The notes under the pieces were generated by a model. That model searched no databases, was not told the origin of the DNA, and saw only the letters and a list, made by a program, of their open reading frames with translations. A stretch of 35,090 bases of DNA, taken from Candidatus Babeliales bacterium (GTDB lineage: Bacteria; Babelota; Babeliae; Babelales; Vermiphilaceae). This document shows positions 1 to 8,132 of this stretch, piece after piece. The DNA lies in the NCBI GenBank assembly GCA_035455925.1, contig DATIEE010000005.1, forward strand, positions 1-35,090, read 5' to 3'. How positions within the stretch are numbered: position 1 is the first letter of the stretch; each line of letters starts with the position of its first letter. Position numbers and translations under genes: made by a program.

Positions 1-1457
1 AATTCACCAAATTCTTTTGCTTTAGTATCTTTTTCTGTTGCCGATAAATCTGTTCTATGTTCTAATATATCGGGATGATCTTTCTTCTGATAAGCTCTAA
101 CACGTTGCATAATTATTTTAGCTGGCGCATCAGATGGTAAATTGAAATGCGTCGTTAATTCTTTAATTTTAATCTTATCTTCCTTAGAAACATGTGGAAA
201 ATCATCTTGTGAAGATTCATACTGCTGTTGACGTTGCCGTTCTTCCCATTTTTCACGTTCACCACGCAAGAAGCCTGTTTTTTTCCATTCTTGATATTCT
301 GATTCATCAAATTTCACCTCAGAATCAAAGCTTGATGTAGATCGATTCCAGTCTCCTGTTTGCTTAATATATTCCCATTGTAATATCTGTCCCTTTTTAG
401 AAATATATTCCTCACGTTTTTTCTCTTCTTTCATCTTATCTCTATATCCTTGCGGATTTGCTTCTATTTCTTGACGTTCTTTTTGTATGTGATGTAATTC
501 TTGCTTTAGTTTTTGATCTGATATCAAGTACTCTAGGATAGGATCTAATTCTTTAAATAATTGTTTAAACGAATGTTCATCCATAAATGAAAGAGATTCA
601 TGGTAAAAAGATTTTGGCTTATATAGTTGTTTATAGGCTCTCATCAATATTTTAACATAACCTAACATGTAATTTTTTTCATTATCCGGATTTATTTGCA
701 TGCCTTTATTTATCAATTCTTGAGCTAATTTTATATAATTCAACTCATTATGTAGTGTGGTATAAAATCCAGTAGCGCGTTCACCTGAAAATAACTTATA
801 AAGAACTTCGTCCAATATTGTTCCTTTAAAAGTATACGACGATTTAATGCTATGAGGGTAAAAACTAAAAAGAGTTGTATTTAAAACAGATTCTTCTGTT
901 CGAAGATTTTTTTTGTCTTCATATTTATCAATTTCTGGCATTATAAATGTTTTATAGCTTTCATCTAATTCTATTATGCCATTTAGTTTTTCTTCTGCCT
1001 TTTTGCGATCTTCTTCATCAAAAATACGTACATCGCGCATAAGGCCAGCTCTATCTACTACGCGTTTTGTATGTTCAGGGTAAAGTAATTCATGTAATAT
1101 CCCTTCAAGACCTTTAGTTCTAAGCTCAGAATATAAAGCTCGCTCACTAGCTTTAACTGGTTTCCAAAGCCATGACTTAATAAAATCAACCACTCCCCCT
1201 TGACCTATAGGTTTAGCGTTTTGTATGGGAGTAGTACTAAATAATTTTTTTTGTTCACCAGGACATACAAGCCGATCTCTATGACTTTGTGTATTTTGCC
1301 ATTGCTGAGCTGATTTTTGCATTGCAACTTGAGAAAGAAGTTTTTTATTTAATTGGACTTTCTTGGAGTACTTTGAGGCAAACATTCCTTGCATAGACAC
1401 AGAAGAACTAATGAGCAAGATAATTATTAAATAATACAGTTTGTTTTTTGTTTTCAT
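1..1457 (-). CDS. Secreted protein with C-terminal J-domain-like segment (3' end outside window)
   Basis: The minus-strand frame opens at an ATG at 1457 and runs without a stop to the left edge (485 codons seen). The first 21 residues are a signal peptide (MKTKNK then a hydrophobic run, ending SSSVS) followed by Met22. The middle is charged and helix-prone, with Lys/Glu/Gln-rich stretches, and I recognise no family there. Near the edge a segment beginning FNLPSDAP contains RAYQKKDHPDI. This has the layout of J-domain helix II followed by the invariant HPD tripeptide (codons at 69-77), and then an EKDTKAKEF stretch like helix III. J domains stimulate Hsp70 ATPase, so a secreted one would have to act in the periplasm or outside the cell. 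The J-domain call rests on the HPD and its context only. The gene is real; its function is unknown. Confidence 0.75.
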   Translation of the reverse strand, partial: MKTKNKLYYLIIILLISSSVSMQGMFASKYSKKVQLNKKLLSQVAMQKSAQQWQNTQSHRDRLVCPGEQKKLFSTTPIQNAKPIGQGGVVDFIKSWLWKPVKASERALYSELRTKGLEGILHELLYPEHTKRVVDRAGLMRDVRIFDEEDRKKAEEKLNGIIELDESYKTFIMPEIDKYEDKKNLRTEESVLNTTLFSFYPHSIKSSYTFKGTILDEVLYKLFSGERATGFYTTLHNELNYIKLAQELINKGMQINPDNEKNYMLGYVKILMRAYKQLYKPKSFYHESLSFMDEHSFKQLFKELDPILEYLISDQKLKQELHHIQKERQEIEANPQGYRDKMKEEKKREEYISKKGQILQWEYIKQTGDWNRSTSSFDSEVKFDESEYQEWKKTGFLRGEREKWEERQRQQQYESSQDDFPHVSKEDKIKIKELTTHFNLPSDAPAKIIMQRVRAYQKKDHPDILEHRTDLSATEKDTKAKEFGE

Positions 1458-1689
1458 TTTAATATTTCTTTATTCAGCAAATTATACTGTTATCATATAT
1501 TCAATTATATAATAACACAAAATCTAAAATCAACAATAAAAAAACAAAAATATCTCGTAAATAATCTTTATATCTTCAACAAAAGCTAATTTTTAATTTT
1601 CTATAATAAAATTGACTATAATTAACCAAATATTATTGTTAAATGTATACTATAAACACATTAGGTAATAATTATGTTAAGGAAAAAAT

Positions 1690-3234
1690 ATGCGCTTTTT
1701 CAATACAGCAGGGCCTATAAACCCACAAGATCATTACTATGTTCCTCATCGATTAAATGAGGCTGAACTACAACAGCTTATTGAACAAAAAAAATATTTT
1801 ATTCTTCACGCCCCACGTCAAAGTGGAAAAACTACTGCAATTCAACTGTTTATTAATGAATTAAATACTACAGAAAAATATGAAGCTCTCTATATCAATG
1901 TTGAACCTGCTCAAATTGCACGAAATAATGTAAACAGTGGTATGGAAATTATTTTAGGACAATTGCGTAGTAGAGCAAAAATAATTTGTAATCCACATGA
2001 TCCTATTTTTATAATTATAGAAAAAGCATTAGAAAAACTATCGGGAACCAGTTTTAAAGATGTTATGCAAGCATGGAGTACAGAACTCATTAAACCAATA
2101 ATTCTTTTTATCGATGAAATAGATTCACTGGTTGGTGATACATTAATCTCTGTTTTACGGCAACTTAGAGCAGGATATGCTGATCGACCCGATTATTTTC
2201 CACAATCAATTTGCTTAATCGGTGTTCGTGATGTCCGCGATTATCAGATCTGGTCACCTGAAAAAGATAACTTTGTTCTTGGTGGTAGTGCATTCAATAT
2301 AAAAGCTGAAAGCCTTACTCTACCTAATTTTTCATTAGACCAAGTACGAATGTTGTATCTTCAACATTCGGATGAAACTGGCCAACAATTTACCGATGAA
2401 GCAATTGAATATGCTTATCATTTAACACAAGGTCAACCATGGCTAGTAAATGCTCTCGCATATCAAGCATGCTTCAAAGATGTTACTGATCGTACTATAC
2501 CAATTACTAAAGATGTTATTGAACTAGCAAAAGAAACATTAATTTTACGACGAGACACGCACATTGATCAACTTATAGACAAATTAAGAGAGCCACGCGT
2601 ATATAACATTATTGATACTATTATCAGTGGCACGGGAGAGGAAGCAGATTTTCCATCAGATGATTTACAATATGTGCGCGATTTAGGATTAATAAGTCAA
2701 AAAGGAATTGCTATCGCTAATCCTATTTATCAAGAAGTTATTCCTCGGGCGTTAGCTTATACTAAGCAAGAAGGGATCAATCAACAGTTATCTTGGTACC
2801 AGCATCAAGATGGCTCATTAAACATGCATAAACTTTTGCAAGCATTCACTCAATTTTATCGTGAAAATTCTGATATTTGGTTAGAAAAATTTGCTTACAA
2901 AGAATCAGGACCACATATTTTGTTAATGGCATTTCTGCAACGCATTATTAATGGTGGTGGTAAACTTCATCGTGAATATGCCTTGGGAAGAAAGCGTGTT
3001 GATTTATTACTTGAATGGAAAAATCAGCGGATTGTTATTGAATTGAAAATTAAACGCGGTGAAAAAACTGCTCCTGAAGGTCTAGCACAAACTGCTGAAT
3101 ATATGGATATTAATAATGCTACCGAGGGGCATCTTGTTATTTTTGATCGTAATCCTAATGCATCATGGGATGAAAAAATATCTATCACAGAAAAGCAATA
3201 TGAGAAACATATAATCACGATGTGGACAATGTAA
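1690..3234 (+). CDS. AAA-like ATPase fused to PD-(D/E)XK nuclease domain
   Basis: 514 aa, cytoplasmic, with no signal peptide. The N-terminus carries a P-loop, APRQSGKTT (residues 41-49), and a Walker B strand, ILFIDEID (138-145), typical of the AAA-like ATP-binding proteins whose genes start MRFFNTAGP. The C-terminus holds a restriction-nuclease-type fold: Asp438 in RVDLLLEW, Glu451-x-Lys453 in VIELKIK, and a QxxxY motif (Q467-Y471). This is the usual PD-(D/E)XK catalytic arrangement. The family is common in intracellular and symbiotic bacteria and has no firmly known role; defence or DNA processing is often supposed. All motif residues look intact, so it is probably active. The last ~60 codons and the region just downstream are duplicated at 6401-6680. 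It faces the orn remnant at 3242-3335. Confidence 0.88.
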   Translation: MRFFNTAGPINPQDHYYVPHRLNEAELQQLIEQKKYFILHAPRQSGKTTAIQLFINELNTTEKYEALYINVEPAQIARNNVNSGMEIILGQLRSRAKIICNPHDPIFIIIEKALEKLSGTSFKDVMQAWSTELIKPIILFIDEIDSLVGDTLISVLRQLRAGYADRPDYFPQSICLIGVRDVRDYQIWSPEKDNFVLGGSAFNIKAESLTLPNFSLDQVRMLYLQHSDETGQQFTDEAIEYAYHLTQGQPWLVNALAYQACFKDVTDRTIPITKDVIELAKETLILRRDTHIDQLIDKLREPRVYNIIDTIISGTGEEADFPSDDLQYVRDLGLISQKGIAIANPIYQEVIPRALAYTKQEGINQQLSWYQHQDGSLNMHKLLQAFTQFYRENSDIWLEKFAYKESGPHILLMAFLQRIINGGGKLHREYALGRKRVDLLLEWKNQRIVIELKIKRGEKTAPEGLAQTAEYMDINNATEGHLVIFDRNPNASWDEKISITEKQYEKHIITMWTM

Positions 3235-3335
3235 GTTATATTTATACAAAAAAATTCTTACGAAAATGTTTAAGTTCAGAAATTGATTCATACACATCGC
3301 TTAATGCACGATGACGATCTGACTTTTTATATTCA
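3049..3335 (+). repeat. Direct repeat, copy A (nuclease 3' end + orn 3' end)
   Basis: About 287 bp, repeated at 6401-6680 in the same orientation with roughly a tenth of positions changed and a small deletion in copy B. Copy A completes the ATPase/nuclease gene and truncates orn. Confidence 0.9.
3242..3335 (-). pseudogene. Truncated 3' end of orn (second copy)
   Basis: These 94 bp on the minus strand match the last ~31 codons of the intact orn gene at 6587-7138 with only a few changes. They include the HRALSDVYESI exonuclease motif III and the stop codon. The match ends abruptly at 3335, where unrelated sequence leading into a transposase remnant begins. There is no upstream coding part, so this is a dead fragment left by the duplication described under findings. 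Confidence 0.85.
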
Positions 3336-3439
3336 TGAGGCAAAGTCAAAAATGAAATGCAATGCCTAATGTTTTCTGATTGACAACAATTGCCTCTGTC
3401 ACCGACAAGGCAAGCTTCTTCCTACTCTCATTTAACTTG

Positions 3440-3760
3440 TCCAATGAAAAGTCTTGCCTAAACAAATCCTGATGGTGTTTTACGTGATAAGATTTTTCTT
3501 GGCATATGATTAATCATTTTTTTAACCCTCTCAACATACTCCTTGGTAATGTTTTCAGCAAGGTGATTAACGAGAAGGTAACGCCTTAACATGCATCTAA
3601 ATGTTCTATAGCGTATTTTTACCATTGCTTACCCCCGTCACAAAAATATGTTTCTATTCCGAGGCTCTTTAATTCAGTATGATCAGTAAATTCAGTACCG
3701 TTGTCGAAAGTAATGCTTTTAATCGTAAGCTTTTCATCAATAATGCGCTATTTCTATTAA
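3440..3760 (-). pseudogene. IS30-family transposase remnant
   Basis: No long frame is open, but minus-strand pieces spell recognisable IS30-type transposase. 3688-3714 reads ITFDNGTEF followed by TDHTELKSLGIETYF, which is the second catalytic Asp region (DNGxEF). 3461-3510 reads NHMPRKILSRKTPSGFV, matching the conserved NxRPRKxLxxKTPxEVF region near the family's C-terminus. Stops and frame changes separate them, for example directly after GGKQW. The N-terminal helix-turn-helix part is not convincingly visible and I found no clear terminal inverted repeats. This is an old, inactivated insertion sequence inside the duplicated-flank block. Confidence 0.75.
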
Positions 3761-3769
3761 TTTCTCTTG

Positions 3770-4243
3770 TTATTGTCAAGGGCCTCCTGTCAATACAATG
3801 CGCTATCATTTTCTTTGATTTTCATTTTGATAGGCCTATATAAACTTTGTATCTTTCGTGATATGATAATTATTGAAATTGTCTCATGATTTGCAACGCC
3901 TTTCATACATAAAATTATTCTTAAATTATATTCTATCAGAAAGTTATTACATTTCATATTAGACTAAGCCTTTGCGCACATATAAGAACTTATTGCTTTG
4001 CTACAACAAAAAAACACAATCGTTAATTTGACAATAATAACAAATGAATATAAAATATAGTGTATAATGCTAATTAAAATAATGACATAATACTACATAT
4101 AGAAACTAAATAATCATACTAAACAGCCATTATTATTATAATTATTACATTATTTTAATATTACACATATGCAAATGAAACAACAAAGGGATAGTTCCCC
4201 TTTATCAAAACAGAAAAATATAAAAAAAAAGAGGAGAACTATT
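3770..4243. other. Gene-free stretch upstream of the MutS-like gene
   Basis: AT-rich sequence with stops in all frames. It may include further decayed transposase sequence at its left end. The last ~170 bp are mostly A and T and probably hold the promoter of the MutS-like gene; I cannot pick a specific box. Confidence 0.4.
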
Positions 4244-6364
4244 ATGTCATCTACACAGAAATATATTTTATATGGTTTGTTTGTTTTTATTTTTGCCATT
4301 ACTGCCGAGAAAAAAATAAACTCTGGCTTTAATCCACAATCATCATTATATGAAAAAATCGCTCAAGAAAATTTAAATGCAGTTGTCGAGTTACGTGATA
4401 TAATGTCCAGCAATACAATTAATGCTCTTGTTAGTCAAGAAAAACAGTTCTATGAATTAATTGAGGAATCGCTTGCTAAATCACTAAACTTACCAAAAAA
4501 AATAAAGAGATCCGCAATTTTTAAGTTGTTAGGAGAATGTGACAGTAGATCTTTAGAAGATTCTAATGTCCTTGATGAATTATCATGGAAAAATTTAGAA
4601 ATATTATGCGGCCCAAAAACAAATCCCTCTCTATGTTTGGCTGAAAAACTTGATCGAGCTTCAACCGAAGCGGGCAAAGCAGTTTTATATCGTAAAATAA
4701 TTCAGCCATTATCAAGTAGCGATGCAATTCGTGCGCAGCAACATACTATTAAAATGCTTCTTTCTCATGAGAGTTTTTTTAGTTCAATCAATATTAAGCT
4801 AGAAGATTTAGGAAAAACAGAGGATGTGATATTATCATTTTTCTGTGAAGATTTATTTTATCCACTTTTGATGCAAAATACATTTGCTATAATAGGACAA
4901 GAAAAAATTCCTTATCTGAAAAAATGTGTTAATTGGTGCAATAAAAATGAGGTCATACTTGAAGTAAGAAGTATCACTCGTTTTACTCTCAATACAATGC
5001 GTAATCTCAGAAATATCATTGGCACACCACTTTTATGTTGTTATGGTTTAAGTCAGACTATAGGAATCGACTCGCCCCAATTACTTAAAGACTATAGTGT
5101 TGGCCTTAATCTAGGACAACTTAGTAAGTTTGCTATTTTTGGTAGTATATTTTATGCATTACGATGGGCTTATGAATCATCTATAACGAACGGGCTCGTT
5201 AACATAAGTGACGGCTTAATGGGTTTACAAGAAACCTACAACTATCATAATAACTTTAAGACCGGAATTATTTTTAGCAGATGTCTTCAAACTAAATTAA
5301 TTCATGTTGCAACATACATGAATAATATAAAGCAAGTAGTTGATGAGGCATCACGTTATACAGAGTTAGCATCTTTGCCAGTAATAAAAAAACTGAAGCT
5401 AACCTTTGAACAGCTTTCAGATGATTCTGATGTACGCCATTTACTAGAGCTTCTATCCACAAACACTTTTAAAGGTACAGTCTCATTTTTCTCATATGAA
5501 GGAAGATTGATATCTGCTTATAAGTTAATGCATGAATTAAAAAATAAATTTGCCCCTTTGATCGCAGCCGTTGGCGAACTAGATGCACAAATGTCTATTG
5601 TACGACTTTATAAAGAGTTTGAAAACAAACAGATTACCTTTTGTTTTCCAACATGTATTAATGATCAAAACACTCCAGCGATAGCAGCAACCGATTTTTG
5701 GAATCCTCTTATCGATGTTGAGAATGTGGTTGCTAACACATTACGTCTTGGCGATATGTATAATCATTGCAGAAATATTGTGGTTTCTGGGCCTAATGCA
5801 GGAGGAAAAACAACTATCACTGTACGTGGTTTATTGATTTGTATTATTTTAGCACAATCGTTTGGCATTGCTCCCGCACAATCATTAGAATTTACTCCAT
5901 TTGGTCGCATTATTACTTATCTGAATATTACTGATGATATTGCTAAAGGTAACTCAAAATTTACCGCTGGGGTAGAACGGGCATTAGAAATTCTTGATGT
6001 GATAAGAAAAACGACACCATCTGAGTTCGCACTTACAGCTATAGATGAAGCATTGGATGGTGCTGCTTATAAAGAATCACAGGCAGCAGCCTATGCATTA
6101 TTTGAAACTATTGGAAAATGTAATACTGCTATTTGTCTTACCACAACACATTTACCATTAGTTTATGAGTTAGAAAAAACAGGTGCTTTTGCCAACTATA
6201 AAGTTTCAGTTGCGTTTGATGAACAGGGAAATATTTGTTACCCTTACAAGCTTGAACCAGGAATATCTAATCAAAACATTGTATTTAACGTATTAAATGA
6301 AAAAGGTTTTGATCACGATTTTGTAGCTCGCTCAGCAGAAGTGCTTCAAAATATGAGAAATTAA
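4244..6364 (+). CDS. Membrane-anchored MutS-like ATPase (MutS domain V)
   Basis: 706 aa from the ATG at 4244, chosen because a GAGGAG ribosome site lies 7 bp upstream; an in-frame ATG at 4169 has none. Residues 7-20 form one hydrophobic segment (YILYGLFVFIFAI), a membrane anchor or uncleaved signal. The C-terminal third is a MutS-type ABC ATPase: Walker A GPNAGGKTT (516-524), Walker B with D601-E602 in TAIDEALDG, the TTH switch histidine motif, then a YKLEPGIS stretch equivalent to the MutS YKLKPG segment. The middle is helical, like the MutS lever/core. There is no recognisable mismatch-binding domain I. Known MutS proteins are cytoplasmic DNA-repair clamps, so an anchored form without the mismatch-reading domain probably does something else. 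It lies in an inserted block between direct repeats. Confidence 0.8.
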   Translation: MSSTQKYILYGLFVFIFAITAEKKINSGFNPQSSLYEKIAQENLNAVVELRDIMSSNTINALVSQEKQFYELIEESLAKSLNLPKKIKRSAIFKLLGECDSRSLEDSNVLDELSWKNLEILCGPKTNPSLCLAEKLDRASTEAGKAVLYRKIIQPLSSSDAIRAQQHTIKMLLSHESFFSSINIKLEDLGKTEDVILSFFCEDLFYPLLMQNTFAIIGQEKIPYLKKCVNWCNKNEVILEVRSITRFTLNTMRNLRNIIGTPLLCCYGLSQTIGIDSPQLLKDYSVGLNLGQLSKFAIFGSIFYALRWAYESSITNGLVNISDGLMGLQETYNYHNNFKTGIIFSRCLQTKLIHVATYMNNIKQVVDEASRYTELASLPVIKKLKLTFEQLSDDSDVRHLLELLSTNTFKGTVSFFSYEGRLISAYKLMHELKNKFAPLIAAVGELDAQMSIVRLYKEFENKQITFCFPTCINDQNTPAIAATDFWNPLIDVENVVANTLRLGDMYNHCRNIVVSGPNAGGKTTITVRGLLICIILAQSFGIAPAQSLEFTPFGRIITYLNITDDIAKGNSKFTAGVERALEILDVIRKTTPSEFALTAIDEALDGAAYKESQAAAYALFETIGKCNTAICLTTTHLPLVYELEKTGAFANYKVSVAFDEQGNICYPYKLEPGISNQNIVFNVLNEKGFDHDFVARSAEVLQNMRN

Positions 6365-6400
6365 TTTTTCTACAATAGAACTGGATGTGTGATTAGAAAA

Positions 6401-6575
6401 ATTAAACGTTATAAAAAACTGCTTCTGAAGGTCTAGTACAAACTGCTGAATATATGGATATCAATAATGCTACCGAGGGGCATCTTGTTATTTTTGATCT
6501 GTATCATGGGATGAAAAAATATCTACTACAGAAAAACAATGTGAGAAACATATAATCACGATATGGGCAATGTAA
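6401..6575 (+). pseudogene. Broken 3' end of the ATPase/nuclease gene (second copy)
   Basis: This stretch repeats the last ~62 codons of the gene at 1690-3234 (from the nuclease Lys region through the stop) with point changes and a short internal deletion near 6500 that shifts the frame. No start or upstream coding sequence is present. It sits head-to-head with the 3' end of the intact orn, just as the intact nuclease 3' end sits next to the orn fragment at 3242-3335. Confidence 0.85.
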
Positions 6576-6680
6576 GCGATACATCTTTATACAAAAAAAT
6601 TCTTACGAAAATGTTTAAGTTCAGCAATTGATTCATATACATCACTTAATGCACGATGACGATCTGATTTTTTATATTCA
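6401..6680 (+). repeat. Direct repeat, copy B (nuclease 3' end + orn 3' end)
   Basis: Partner of 3049-3335. Copy B completes orn and carries a truncated nuclease end. The two copies bracket the transposase remnant and the MutS-like gene. Confidence 0.9.
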
Positions 6681-7138
6681 CAATTTTTGTTGCTTGGATA
6701 CCATCGACGCACCATTTCTTTAATACTGGTAACATCAACAGTACGATAATGAAGATAAGTCGAAATATTTGGCATATATTTATCTAGAAAAACACGATCC
6801 TGCCATATAGAGTTTCCTGCGAGAATTCCTGTGTGAATCGGACAATATTGTTTAATAAATGCTAAGGTTTCTTCATAAGCTTGTTCTAATGTTGTTGTTG
6901 ATTGGCGAACAGCTTCAGTCAATCCTGTTTTTCCATGATGATCTTGACACCATTTACCCATTGCAGTTAATCTCTCTTCTGTTTGATGAATAATAAATGA
7001 AGGACCTTCAGCTATTACTTCTAGTTGACCATCAGTTATAACTGTTGCTATTTCTAAAATGACATCATGAGATATAACCAATCCTGTCATTTCAAGATCA
7101 AGCCATACAAGATTTCCAACAACATCATTTTTTGCCAC
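6587..7138 (-). CDS. orn: Oligoribonuclease (DEDDh 3'-5' exoribonuclease)
   Basis: Degrades 2-5 nt RNA fragments to mononucleotides, the last step of mRNA decay. All three exonuclease motifs are present: D14/E16 in WLDLEMTGL, D114 in GNSIWQDRVFLD, and H161/D166 in HRALSDVYESI (the DEDDh signature). I start it at the GTG at 7138, 8 bp after a GAGAGGG ribosome site. This gives 183 aa, the family's usual length; the ATG at 7192 would add 18 residues of non-conserved sequence. Its 3' end lies in the direct repeat whose other copy carries a dead orn fragment. Identification is firm; the start is likely. Confidence 0.95.
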   Translation of the reverse strand: MAKNDVVGNLVWLDLEMTGLVISHDVILEIATVITDGQLEVIAEGPSFIIHQTEERLTAMGKWCQDHHGKTGLTEAVRQSTTTLEQAYEETLAFIKQYCPIHTGILAGNSIWQDRVFLDKYMPNISTYLHYRTVDVTSIKEMVRRWYPSNKNCEYKKSDRHRALSDVYESIAELKHFRKNFFV

Positions 7139-7268
7139 AACAAATACCCTCTCTCTAAAAATATCATATATATATCCTACAAAGGATATCATTCACTTGC
7201 CTGCTTGCCAATGATCAAATTGTTTTTTATAGTGAAATAAAATATATAAATTTAAAAAAGGTAAAATA

Positions 7269-8132
7269 ATGAATACCATATATAAAAAAAAATTTATTAT
7301 AGTAGTAACTGTTTCTTACGTATTATTATATTTATTATCACCCCTATATGCACACCAACAATCTGATGAATTTGTCACAATCGCAATATTAGCCAAAGAT
7401 AAAGCCCATACGCTTCCTTTGTACTTAACATGCATTGAAAACCAAACATGGCCAGCACATAAAACATATCTTTATATTAGAACAAATAATAACAACGATG
7501 AAACAGCAACAATTTTACAAGAATGGATTACACGTGTTGGAAAAAATTATGCAAAAATTTACTTTAATGATACTGATGTAATTGAACCCGTACAACAATT
7601 CAAGCAACACGAATGGAACTATATGAGGCTTAAAGTAATATGCACACTTAGACAGCAATCCATTGATTGGGCTTTGCGCCATAACTCTCATTATTTTGTA
7701 GCAGATTGTGATAACTTTATTTATCCTGATGTTATTGAAGCTATGATGCAAACATATCAGCCGATAGTTGCACCTCTATTACGGTGTTCGGGCAATAATT
7801 CCAGTCCTTACTATTCTAACTACCATTATGCTATTGATGAAAATGGTTATTATAGTCATTCTCCGTTTTATTACACGGTGTTTAATCAAGAAGTAAAGGG
7901 ACTTATCGAAGTCCCCGTTGTTCATTGCACCTATTTTATACGTCGTGAATTTCTCAATAAATTAACATATGATGATGATTCAGCTCGCTATGATTATGTT
8001 ATTTTTAGTCATTCAGCTCGCAAACAAAATATTGCCCAATACATTGATAACAGAAAAGAATATGGATATATTACATTTGCTGAAACTAGTGACGATTTAA
8101 ACAAAGAACTATTTATTGATACCTTTAATTGA
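7269..8132 (+). CDS. Secreted glycosyltransferase resembling procollagen galactosyltransferase (COLGALT/GLT25D)
   Basis: 287 aa. Residues 8-28 are a signal peptide or anchor ([20 protein letters not shown]). The rest follows the N-terminal GT domain of animal procollagen galactosyltransferases block by block: [15 protein letters not shown] (36-50), a [14 protein letters not shown] block (73-86) like DHNxDNTTEIL.[12 protein letters not shown] (127-135), the metal/sugar-nucleotide motif DCDNF (146-150) matching DVDNF, IVAPLL (166-171), [15 protein letters not shown] (181-195), [10 protein letters not shown] (215-224), and NRKEYGY (261-267). These enzymes add galactose to hydroxylysine of collagen; giant viruses of amoebae have relatives. 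Here only a single GT domain is present and the acceptor is unknown. The 3' end overlaps aspS by 24 bp, tail to tail. The family call is from recalled sequence patterns. Confidence 0.75.
   Translation: MNTIYKKKFIIVVTVSYVLLYLLSPLYAHQQSDEFVTIAILAKDKAHTLPLYLTCIENQTWPAHKTYLYIRTNNNNDETATILQEWITRVGKNYAKIYFNDTDVIEPVQQFKQHEWNYMRLKVICTLRQQSIDWALRHNSHYFVADCDNFIYPDVIEAMMQTYQPIVAPLLRCSGNNSSPYYSNYHYAIDENGYYSHSPFYYTVFNQEVKGLIEVPVVHCTYFIRREFLNKLTYDDDSARYDYVIFSHSARKQNIAQYIDNRKEYGYITFAETSDDLNKELFIDTFN

Noticed and set aside
4169-4243. Upstream start for the MutS-like gene
   Set aside because: The added 25 residues are Lys/Gln-rich and lack a ribosome site, whereas the ATG at 4244 has a strong GAGGAG.
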